Below are positions 5,827 to 13,335 of a stretch of DNA of 13,797 bases, one piece after another. A program made the translations under genes and the position numbers. Where the stretch lies: the NCBI GenBank assembly GCA_029263035.1, contig JAJCYF010000080.1:1-13797 (forward strand). Reading direction: 5' to 3'. Under the pieces are notes generated by a model. It did not search any database and was not told the origin of the DNA. It was given only the letters and a program-made list of their open reading frames with translations. Within the stretch, counting starts at the first letter, position 1. Every line of letters begins with the position of its first letter. The stretch is from Actinomycetes bacterium (GTDB lineage Bacteria > Actinomycetota > CADDZG01 > JAHWKV01).

Positions 5827-7170
5827 ATGCCAGAGCTATCGCCCGACCGGAAAAAAATCACCGTCTTCCTGGCCGAGGACAACCTCTTTGTGCGGGAAGG
5901 AGTGCGCGCGCTTCTTTCGCTGGAAGACGACCTGGAGGTTGTCGGAACGGCAGCCGACTACGACGAGCTGATCGCCGGCGTGTTCGACCTGAACCCGCAG
6001 GTCCTGGTCACCGATATCCGGATGCCGCCGAGCTTTCAGACCGAGGGGATCGACGCCGCCAAGGAGGTCCGGAAGCGGAACAACGGTACCGGAGTGGTGA
6101 TCCTGTCGCAGTACGACGACCCGAACTACGCCATCTCGCTGCTCAGCGAGGGGGCGGAAGGCTACGCCTACCTGTTGAAGGACCGGGTCGCCGAGGGCGA
6201 TCAGCTGGCTCAGGCCATCCGAGAGGTGGCCGCCGGCGGCAGCAAGCTGGATCCCAAGATCGTCGACGCGCTGATCTCGCCGGTCACGACCGACACCGAT
6301 TCGCTCAGCACCGAGGAGGAGGAGTTGCTGCGGCTGGTGGCCGAGGGCCGCCCGATCAAGCGCATCGCCGCCGCCTTCAAGACCACGCCGGCCGACGCAT
6401 CGGCATCCATTGAGCGACTGTTCCTCAAACTTGCCCAGGGTGCCAGCACCGGGGCCGGCGGCGCTCTGCAGCGGCTGAAGATGCTGCACCAGGCCATCGT
6501 CGACCTGGACGAACGGGGCGAGTCGATGAGCCGGCTGCTGCCGGGTGGGGTGGCGGACAAGCTTCGGCGGGAGGGCCGCCGGGTGGGGGAGACCGAAGTG
6601 CTGACCGTCACCGTTTTGATGTCGGATATCCGGGGCTACTCGACGATCGCCGAACAGACCGATCCCAGCCTCCTGGCCGGGCAGCTGAACATCCACCGGA
6701 TCGAAATGAACAAGGCGGTGAGCGCTGCAGGGGGCAACGTGTGGCAGTTTGTCGGCGACGCGGTGATGGCGGTCTTCGGTGCGCCCCTGCCCCAGGAGGA
6801 CCACGCCGACCGGTCGCTGACCACCGCAACCGCTATGCACGCCGCCCAGCGGGAGATCAACCGCAGGTGGGTGGCCGAGGGCCTGGCCCCGTTCGAGATA
6901 GGTATCGGGCTCAGCACCGGCGATGTCGCTGCGGCCCTGCTCGGCTCGGACGAGCACCTGGAGTACTCCCTGGTCGGCGACACGGTGAACCTGGCGCAGC
7001 GCCTGCAGCAGTGGGCCGACCCGGGGCAGATCGTGTTGTCGGAGGCAACCTATCGAGGTTTGGCATCACCCGTCGAGGCAGAACAACTGCCGCCCGCGAC
7101 GGTCAAGGGGCGAAGCGCCCCGGTTCGGGCTTACAAGCTTTCAGGAAACAGTTTTGGAGGTGACCATTGA
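5827..7170 (+). CDS. Response regulator fused to class III adenylate/guanylate cyclase
   Basis: The 447-residue protein has three parts. Residues 1-125 are a receiver domain with acidic pair E17/D18, phosphoacceptor D63 (VTDIRMPP), S94 and invariant K118. Residues about 158-205 look like a decayed LuxR helix-turn-helix (LSTEEEELLRLVAEG). Residues about 255-440 are a class III nucleotidyl cyclase domain with metal-binding D267 (MSDIRGYS) and D311 (FVGDAVMAVFGAP) and transition-state residues N388 and R392 (VNLAQRL). At the two base-recognition positions, the usual Lys is Q307 and the usual Asp/Thr is S381, so substrate choice is uncertain; mycobacterial Rv0386 also has a non-lysine (Gln) pair. 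Phosphorylation should control formation of cAMP or cGMP. No Shine-Dalgarno precedes the ATG. It leads an operon, and its stop overlaps the next start by four bases. Confidence 0.93.
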   Translation: MPELSPDRKKITVFLAEDNLFVREGVRALLSLEDDLEVVGTAADYDELIAGVFDLNPQVLVTDIRMPPSFQTEGIDAAKEVRKRNNGTGVVILSQYDDPNYAISLLSEGAEGYAYLLKDRVAEGDQLAQAIREVAAGGSKLDPKIVDALISPVTTDTDSLSTEEEELLRLVAEGRPIKRIAAAFKTTPADASASIERLFLKLAQGASTGAGGALQRLKMLHQAIVDLDERGESMSRLLPGGVADKLRREGRRVGETEVLTVTVLMSDIRGYSTIAEQTDPSLLAGQLNIHRIEMNKAVSAAGGNVWQFVGDAVMAVFGAPLPQEDHADRSLTTATAMHAAQREINRRWVAEGLAPFEIGIGLSTGDVAAALLGSDEHLEYSLVGDTVNLAQRLQQWADPGQIVLSEATYRGLASPVEAEQLPPATVKGRSAPVRAYKLSGNSFGGDH

Positions 7171-8444
7171 ATGGATTGAGATCACCGAGGCTTCTGAAGC
7201 CGGCGGCCGTCGGCTTGCTGATGTGCCTTCTCGCCGCCTGCGGAGGAGACGATTCAGGCCCCCAGGAACGCACGATCCGGGTGGACTACTCTCACGATGA
7301 GTTTGCCAGCTACTTTTTGGAGTACTTCCCGCGCGAGGTGACACTGAGGCCGGGCGACACCGCCGTCTTCAAGCAGACCTGGACCGGGGAGCCTCACAGC
7401 GTGACCATGGGGACGCTGGTCGACGACCTGATGGTGCTGGTCGAGCCCTACATCCAGGCGGCCCGCGAAGAAGGCGAGCCCATTCCGGATGAGGAGCCGG
7501 CAGATGTGGCAGAGGCCAACGCACCGCTCCCCTGGATGTTCGGCGATGGAATTGACGAGGTTGCCCAGAACGGGGCACAGCCCTGCTATCTGGAGAGCGG
7601 CACGCCGCCGACCGACCCCAACACGCCGTGTGAGCAGCAGACCCAGCCGGACTTCAACGGAAAACAGAGCTTCTATAACAGCGGCTTCATCCCCTACGAG
7701 GGTCCCCGTGGCAACGAGTTCACGGTCCCGCTATCGGACGACATCGAGCCGGGCACCTACTTCTACTACTGCAACTACCACGGGCCGTTGATGTCCGGGA
7801 AGATCAAGGTGGTGGGCAAGGGAGCCTCAATTCCCTCCCAGAGCGAGGTCAACCGGCAGGCCCGGGACGAGATTGAACGGCTGGCTGCGCCCCTGCGGGA
7901 GCAGATTGAAAAGTTCGAGGAGGGCACACTGGAGGTCCCGCCGGAGGAGGCCCCGGCCTACCGGAACGCCGGGTTCCTCAAGCCCGGTACCAACCGGTTT
8001 GAGGGCAACCTCTCAGGGCTCTACGCCGAGGACCCCTCGATCATGGCCGGCATCAACGAGTTCCTGCCCCGGACCATGACGGTCGGGGTGGGAGAGAAGG
8101 TCAGGTGGGCCAATCTGGGGATGCACACCGTCAGTTTCAACGTGCCCGAGTACTTCCCGGTGATCTCGGTCGAAGAGGACGGACGGGTCGTCTACAACCC
8201 TCAGGTGATAGCACCGGCCGGAGGGGTCCCCGAACACCCGGGGCCCTTCGAGTTCGAGGGCCCGCCGCCGGAGGAGCCGTTGATGATCGACGGCGGGACC
8301 TGGGACGGTGAGGGCTTCTACTCGACCGGACTCATTGCCTGGGCGCCCTACGTGGTGTTCGAGATGGAGTTCTCCAAGAGGGGCACCTATAAATACGCCT
8401 GCCTGATCCACCCGCCGATGGTCGGTACCATCACGGTCCGGTAG
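7167..8444 (+). CDS. Lipoprotein with two cupredoxin domains
   Basis: The start is a TTG at 7167 overlapping the cyclase stop by four bases (TTGA), with GGAGG six bases upstream; the nearby ATG at 7171 is out of frame and soon stops. The 425-residue product has a lipoprotein signal (hydrophobic run, then LLAAC with lipidated C25) and should be anchored outside the membrane. Domain 1 has type 1 copper ligands H77, C202, H205 and M209 (YYCNYHGPLMSG). Domain 2 has H320, C412, H415 and M418 (YACLIHPPMVG). Both carry long insertions between the first His and the Cys, and shared motifs (FYNSGFIP and FYSTGLIA) point to internal duplication. C140 and C155 might form a disulfide. A charged helical linker lies at about 225-253. 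Likely roles are electron transfer, copper binding or copper/redox sensing for the kinases encoded next. Confidence 0.9.
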   Translation: MNGLRSPRLLKPAAVGLLMCLLAACGGDDSGPQERTIRVDYSHDEFASYFLEYFPREVTLRPGDTAVFKQTWTGEPHSVTMGTLVDDLMVLVEPYIQAAREEGEPIPDEEPADVAEANAPLPWMFGDGIDEVAQNGAQPCYLESGTPPTDPNTPCEQQTQPDFNGKQSFYNSGFIPYEGPRGNEFTVPLSDDIEPGTYFYYCNYHGPLMSGKIKVVGKGASIPSQSEVNRQARDEIERLAAPLREQIEKFEEGTLEVPPEEAPAYRNAGFLKPGTNRFEGNLSGLYAEDPSIMAGINEFLPRTMTVGVGEKVRWANLGMHTVSFNVPEYFPVISVEEDGRVVYNPQVIAPAGGVPEHPGPFEFEGPPPEEPLMIDGGTWDGEGFYSTGLIAWAPYVVFEMEFSKRGTYKYACLIHPPMVGTITVR

Positions 8445-8470
8445 AAGGCCGGCGACGGGTATCCGGGCAC

Positions 8471-10690
8471 ATGACAACTGAAACAGCCGGTCCGCCGGAC
8501 CGGGAGGCCAAAGGGCTGGTGGAGGCGATCCGTCTCCGCCGGCTCAGCACCTCCGACCTGGTGTTCGTCGTTTTCTTCGGGGGACTGCTCATTTCCTCCG
8601 TGCTGGTCATGGGTTTCGGGCTGCTGGCGGTCGTTGCCGGGTTCTCGCCGGGCCTGCACGACTGGTTGCACGACATCGGATTCGGCGAGGGAGTGGTGGC
8701 CCGGCTGGCCCAGGGAATGGGGGATGCGGCCCACAACTCCCACTCGGCCACCGGTCTGGTTATCGATTACCTGTTCAGCGGGTTCAACCTGGCTCTGGCC
8801 TGGGTGCTGCACCGCCTCCGGTTCCACGACTGGACCGCCCGCCTGCTGGCGGTAGGCATGGCGGGGACCGCTGCGGTCTTCAATCTCCAGGCGGCCGAGG
8901 TCTACCACGCCATGCCCAAGACCGAGCTGGAGGTATCGCTGTTCTCGGCCCACCGGCTGATCGCAGGCGGCGCCTACATCGCAGCCCTTCTGCTGTTCCC
9001 GGACGGCAAGCTGATCCCCCGCTGGCCGTCCTGGGGCAAGGTCCTGCTCTACTCACCGCTGGCAATCGGCCTGGTCGCGGTTTCGCTCCGGTCCGACGAG
9101 ATCATGGCGACAAACAACACCGTTTCGCTGATCGTCTTCTTCGGCCTTTTGACCCCGCTGGTGGCGGTGATTGCCCAGGGCTACCGGGTCCGGCAGTCGC
9201 AAAGCCCGGAGGAGCACCAGCAGTCGAAGCTGCTGTTCTGGGGGCTCACGCCGGCCCTGATCATCGGGTTGATCGTTTTGAGTCAGGGCATCCGGTTCTT
9301 CACCTCCGGCGAGTTCGCCGGGCGTCCCCAGGAGCTGCCGCTGGTCATCTTCCGGATCTTTCAACCGGTCTTCACCCTCATTCCGCTGGCTCTATTCATG
9401 GGGCTGATCAAGTACCGGCTGTGGAACACGGACAAGATCATCAGCCGCACGCTGGCCTACAGCGCGCTGGCCGTCCTGGTCGGTTCGATTTACGTCGGCC
9501 TGGTGGTAGGCGTCGGCCGGGCGGTGGGCACCGCCATCGACAGCCTGCTGCTCTCCATCGCCGCCACCGGTCTGGTCGCCGTGGCATTCCAGCCGGCACG
9601 GGAGGCGGTTGAGCGTCTGGGCAACCGCCTGGTCTACGGAAAGCGAGCCACCCCCTATGAGGTTCTCAGCGAGTTCAGTGGAAAGATGGCCGGGGCGGCC
9701 CGGCCGGAGGACCTCCTGCAGGAGATGGCCCGCACCCTGGCCGACGGCACCGGCGCAATCTCGACCCAGGTCTGGCTGAAGGCGGGGGACCAGATGCGCC
9801 TGGCGGCCTCCTTCCCCGAGGGGGATGCTGCTCCGGAGCTGGTCCCGGTCCGGGAGGAGGGCGTGCTGAGGGTGCCCGGGACCGACCGCGTGGCCGAGGT
9901 CTCCCACAGGGGTGAGCTACTGGGCGCTCTCAGCCTGGCCAAACGGGCGGGTGAGCAGCTCTCTCCGGTCGAGAGCAAACTGCTGGACGACCTGGCATCC
10001 CAGGCCGGGGTGGTGTTGCGCAACGTCCGGTTGAACGAGGAACTAATGCAGCGGCTGGAGGAGCTGAAGGCCTCCCGCCAGCGGCTGGTCTCGGCCCAGG
10101 ACGAAGAGAGGCGCCGTCTCGAAAAGAACCTGCACGACGGTGCACAGCAGCAGCTGGTGGCGTTGAAGGTGAAGCTCTCGCTGGCGGAGCGGATTGCTAC
10201 CGAGGACAAAGTCAAGAACTTCCTGTCCCAGCTGCAGCGAGAGGCGGACGACACGCTGCAGACCCTGAGGGACCTGGCCCGCGGCATCTACCCCCCGTTG
10301 CTGGCCGACAAGGGGCTGGCGGTGGCGCTTAGGGCACAGGCCAACAAGTCCCCGCTCCCGGTGAGTGTCACCGGGGAGGTCGGCAGGTACCCGCAGGAGG
10401 TCGAGGCTGCGGTGTACTTCTGCTGCCTTGAGGCCCTACAGAACATCGCCAAGTACGCCGGGGACTGCGCGGTGGCGATCACGCTTTCGGCGACCGACGA
10501 AGCTCTCAGCTTCCAGGTCCAGGACACCGGCAGCGGCTTTGAGACGGCCGGCAACAGCCGGGGGAGCGGTCTGCAGAACATGTCCGACCGGCTGGACGCA
10601 CTGGGGGGTGACCTGTCGGTGACATCCACAATCGGACAGGGAACCACCGTTTCCGGGCGGATTCCGGCGCGGGTGGCGGAGCCGGTTTGA
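8471..10690 (+). CDS. Membrane sensor histidine kinase (GAF, HisKA_3, HATPase_c), first of tandem pair
   Basis: The 739-residue protein has roughly eight to ten hydrophobic helices in residues 29-375, including the LLLFPDGKLIPRW loop common in actinobacterial sensor kinases. A GAF-like domain (about 395-525) and a coiled segment lead to the HisKA_3 dimerisation helix with phosphoacceptor H555 in LHDGAQQQ; D556 and Q560 fit the DxxxQ phosphatase motif. The ATPase domain has the N-box N658 (EALQNIAKYA), G1 D685 (DTGSGF) and a glycine-rich GSGLQNMSDR. It should autophosphorylate and pass phosphate to a NarL-type receiver such as the cyclase regulator. The membrane region is unusually rich in histidines (H63, H67, H88, H91, H114, H119, H146, H161), which could bind haem or metal; this is inference. 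It starts 26 bases after the lipoprotein gene with no strong ribosome site, and its TGA overlaps the next ATG. Confidence 0.92.
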   Translation: MTTETAGPPDREAKGLVEAIRLRRLSTSDLVFVVFFGGLLISSVLVMGFGLLAVVAGFSPGLHDWLHDIGFGEGVVARLAQGMGDAAHNSHSATGLVIDYLFSGFNLALAWVLHRLRFHDWTARLLAVGMAGTAAVFNLQAAEVYHAMPKTELEVSLFSAHRLIAGGAYIAALLLFPDGKLIPRWPSWGKVLLYSPLAIGLVAVSLRSDEIMATNNTVSLIVFFGLLTPLVAVIAQGYRVRQSQSPEEHQQSKLLFWGLTPALIIGLIVLSQGIRFFTSGEFAGRPQELPLVIFRIFQPVFTLIPLALFMGLIKYRLWNTDKIISRTLAYSALAVLVGSIYVGLVVGVGRAVGTAIDSLLLSIAATGLVAVAFQPAREAVERLGNRLVYGKRATPYEVLSEFSGKMAGAARPEDLLQEMARTLADGTGAISTQVWLKAGDQMRLAASFPEGDAAPELVPVREEGVLRVPGTDRVAEVSHRGELLGALSLAKRAGEQLSPVESKLLDDLASQAGVVLRNVRLNEELMQRLEELKASRQRLVSAQDEERRRLEKNLHDGAQQQLVALKVKLSLAERIATEDKVKNFLSQLQREADDTLQTLRDLARGIYPPLLADKGLAVALRAQANKSPLPVSVTGEVGRYPQEVEAAVYFCCLEALQNIAKYAGDCAVAITLSATDEALSFQVQDTGSGFETAGNSRGSGLQNMSDRLDALGGDLSVTSTIGQGTTVSGRIPARVAEPV

Positions 10691-12831
10691 TGGACCGTAC
10701 CGAGGGGGATCCCCGAAAGGCATGGCTGGCGGCCGCAGCAGGCACCGTCATGTTCATCGCGCTTGCGGCGCTTCAGCTGACCCGTACCGGGCTGGTTTCA
10801 CCTGAAGTCGACCTGGGACCCAACGCCACGGTACTGGGGTTGGCGGTGTTCGTCTCGGTGATAGTAGGGGCTCTAATTGTGGGAAGAACCCGGGCGCACA
10901 GGGTGGGATGGCTCCTGGTCGCTCTGGGACTGATGGGACTGCTTACCGAACTCTCGAGAGAGTACGCGGTGTACGCACTGATCCGCAGCCCGGGCACTCT
11001 GCCGTTCGGCCCGGAGGCGGCGTGGTTGTGGGACTGGATCTGGATCGGCATCGTTGCGATGATTCCGCCCCTCCTGCTCTATTTCCCGGACGGGCGGCTC
11101 CTGTCCCGCCGGTGGCGGCTGGTGTTGTGGGCGGATGGCCTCTGTACTGCCCTGTTCTTCCTGAATGCAGCTTTATTCACCTGGCCCCGGCGCGGTGCGG
11201 ACCTTCTGGATCCGGGCTACCTGCCCCCGGAGGACTCGACCACCCTCTCCCAGGCGGTGGAGAGCGGGAGTATCGGCCTGCTGGTGTTCGTCCTGGGTGC
11301 CGGAGCTGTGAGCCTTATCCTGCGCTACCGACGATCGGACGGAATCGAGCGGCATCAGCTCAAATGGCTGGCGACTGCTCCGGTATTCCAGCTCATGGCG
11401 ATTCTGACCGCCTACGTGCTGCTCGGGAGCGAGTATGCGGCATTAAACCTTCTGTCCGACCTGATTACGGTGGGAATTGTGCCGGTAGCGGTTGGCGTGG
11501 CGATATTCAAGTACCGTCTCTACGACATCGACGTGGTGATCAACAAGGCTTTGGTCTACGGAGTGCTGGCGGTCTTCATCACCGCGATCTATGTGGGAAT
11601 TGTCGTGGGCATCGGCAGCCGGATCGGAGCAGGGGACGAGCCCAACCTGGGCCTCTCGGTGGTGGCCACGGCCCTTATCGCCATCGCTTTCCAGCCCTTC
11701 CGTCTCCGGGTGCAGCGGCTGGCCAACCGGCTGGTCTACGGCAAGCGGTTCACGCCGTATGAGGTGTTGGCGGAGTTCTCGAACAAGATGACCGGCACCT
11801 ACGCCCAGGACGAGCTTCTTGCCCAGATGGCCCAAACCCTGGCAGGAGGCACGGCCGCCGCCTCGTCGCACGTCTGGATCAAAGTCGGGAACCAGCTGAA
11901 ATTGGCCGCTTCGTTCCACCGGGGGGCGGCGCACGAGGGGGGAGGGCACGAGTCGGAGGGGGAGCACCATGCCCCCATTTCGCTCGACCAGGGTGAGCCG
12001 GTGATTCCGGATTCAGACCGGGTGGTCCGGGTGGTGCACAAAGGGGAGCTGCTGGGTGCGCTCGCCATCACCAAGCGTCCGGGTGAGCAGATCTCTCCGG
12101 TTGAGGACAAGCTCATGCAGGACCTGGCGTCCCAGGCCGGGGTGGTGCTGCGCAACGTGCGCCTTACCGAGGAGTTGCTGCAAAAATTGGACGAGCTCCA
12201 GGCTTCCCGGCAGCGGCTGGTCGCCGCGCAGGACAAGGCACGGCGCCGCCTGGAGCGGGACCTGCACGACGGGGCCCAGCAGCAACTGGTGGCACTGAAG
12301 GTCAAGCTGTCGCTGGCCCAGCGGCTGACCACCCAGGAGAAGGTCCGCACCTTTCTGACCCAGCTTCAGACCGAGGCCGACGACACATTGCAGACCCTGA
12401 GAGACCTGGCCCGGGGTATCTACCCGCCGCTGCTGGCGGACAAGGGCCTGACGGTCGCGCTGGTGGCCCAGGCCAACAAGTCACCGATTGAGGTTGAGGT
12501 GCGAGGAGAAGGGATCGGCCGCTATTCGCAGGAGGTGGAGGCCGCGGTCTACTTTTGCTGTCTGGAGGCTCTGCAGAACGTGGCGAAGTATGCCGGCGAG
12601 TGCGAGGTCACCGTTACCTTGGAGGCCACAAAGGACATGCTGACCTTCGAGGTGGCCGACACCGGGTGCGGGTTCGATATGTCGGCGTCGGGCGGCGGCC
12701 ACGGTCTGCAGAACATGTCGGACCGGGTGGATGCCCTTGGGGGCGCCCTGACCGTCGAGTCAACCGAGGGGGCCGGCACGAAGGTCACCGGGCGGATCCC
12801 TGTGCGGGCGTTGGAGCCGGCTCCGGCTTAG
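10690..12831 (+). CDS. Membrane sensor histidine kinase (GAF, HisKA_3, HATPase_c), second of tandem pair
   Basis: I take the ATG at 10690, which overlaps the previous stop by one base (TGATG); a TTG one codon upstream is also possible. The 713-residue protein has the same plan as its neighbour: about eight to ten helices in residues 13-336 with the LLLYFPDGRLLSRRWRL loop, a GAF-like domain (about 358-495), HisKA_3 with H526 (LHDGAQQQ), and HATPase_c with N630, D657 (DTGCGF) and GHGLQNMSDR. The C-terminal halves are nearly the same protein; the membrane halves differ, and the cluster of histidines of the first kinase is missing. Its GAF domain instead has a His-rich insertion at 411-429 (H415, H420, H426, H427), about ten residues longer than the first kinase. 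The pair could act as a heterodimer or respond to different signals through one regulator. It is the last gene of the rightward operon. Confidence 0.92.
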   Translation: MDRTEGDPRKAWLAAAAGTVMFIALAALQLTRTGLVSPEVDLGPNATVLGLAVFVSVIVGALIVGRTRAHRVGWLLVALGLMGLLTELSREYAVYALIRSPGTLPFGPEAAWLWDWIWIGIVAMIPPLLLYFPDGRLLSRRWRLVLWADGLCTALFFLNAALFTWPRRGADLLDPGYLPPEDSTTLSQAVESGSIGLLVFVLGAGAVSLILRYRRSDGIERHQLKWLATAPVFQLMAILTAYVLLGSEYAALNLLSDLITVGIVPVAVGVAIFKYRLYDIDVVINKALVYGVLAVFITAIYVGIVVGIGSRIGAGDEPNLGLSVVATALIAIAFQPFRLRVQRLANRLVYGKRFTPYEVLAEFSNKMTGTYAQDELLAQMAQTLAGGTAAASSHVWIKVGNQLKLAASFHRGAAHEGGGHESEGEHHAPISLDQGEPVIPDSDRVVRVVHKGELLGALAITKRPGEQISPVEDKLMQDLASQAGVVLRNVRLTEELLQKLDELQASRQRLVAAQDKARRRLERDLHDGAQQQLVALKVKLSLAQRLTTQEKVRTFLTQLQTEADDTLQTLRDLARGIYPPLLADKGLTVALVAQANKSPIEVEVRGEGIGRYSQEVEAAVYFCCLEALQNVAKYAGECEVTVTLEATKDMLTFEVADTGCGFDMSASGGGHGLQNMSDRVDALGGALTVESTEGAGTKVTGRIPVRALEPAPA

Positions 12832-12845
12832 GGGATCAGCACCAG

Positions 12846-12877
12846 GGAGCCCTCAGCCCTAGGTTGGAGCCCTCAGC
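12846..12877. repeat. Direct repeat GGAGCCCTCAGC, two copies, 20-base period
   Basis: The 12-mer occurs at 12846-12857 and 12866-12877, between the convergent kinase operon and the receiver-only gene. It nearly touches the stop at 12879-12881. I see no strong stem with a T-run, so neither strand shows a standard terminator. It may be a small local duplication. Confidence 0.6.
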
Positions 12878-12878
12878 T

Positions 12879-13271
12879 TTATGTATTGGAACGCTGCCTG
12901 GTCGCCTCGTTCCAGGCTTCCTCCAGGCGGTCCGGGTCGAAGGCCGACTTGGGGATGTAGGCGGCGGCCCCCGCCTCGGCGGCGCGGGGTTCGTATTCCG
13001 CCGGCTCGTAGGTGGAAAGCAGAAGTATCACGACTGCGTCGGTCTCGGCCAGGATGATCCGGGTGGCCTCGGTCCCATCGATGCCCGGCATGTTCACGTC
13101 CATCAGAATCAGGTCCGGCTTGAGGGAACGGGACATCTCCACCGCCTCTTCGCCGGTCTTCGCTTCACCTGTAACCTCAAAACCATCGGTCAGGTCGACC
13201 ACCAGACGGGCCACGTCCCGGAAGGGAGCCTGGTCGTCCACTATCAGCACTTGGACACTCTTCTCGCTCAT
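12879..13271 (-). CDS. Receiver-only response regulator
   Basis: The 130-residue protein is a single CheY-like receiver domain. It has acidic residues D12/D13 (VDDQ), phosphoacceptor D58 (LILMDVNMPGIDG), S86/T87 at the switch position (LLLSTYEP) and conserved K108 (YIPKS). The chain ends about 20 residues after the lysine, so there is no output domain. Such proteins act by binding a partner or as phosphate carriers between kinases and other regulators. It follows the LuxR-type regulator on the minus strand with a 64-base gap and has only a weak ribosome site. It is convergent with the tandem kinase genes, so a link to those kinases is plausible but unproven. The ATG at 13271 is the only sensible start because the domain begins at once. 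Confidence 0.9.
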   Translation of the reverse strand: MSEKSVQVLIVDDQAPFRDVARLVVDLTDGFEVTGEAKTGEEAVEMSRSLKPDLILMDVNMPGIDGTEATRIILAETDAVVILLLSTYEPAEYEPRAAEAGAAAYIPKSAFDPDRLEEAWNEATRQRSNT

Positions 13272-13335
13272 AACCAGATTCTGCTCTTTCCGGGGCCGGA
13301 ACGCTATCGTACTTCCACGTGTATTTGGGGTGGGG

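Noticed and set aside
5836..6957. Minus-strand open frame (373 codons) opposite the regulator-cyclase
   Set aside because: The plus strand carries an unbroken receiver and cyclase with catalytic residues; the antisense product shows no domain.
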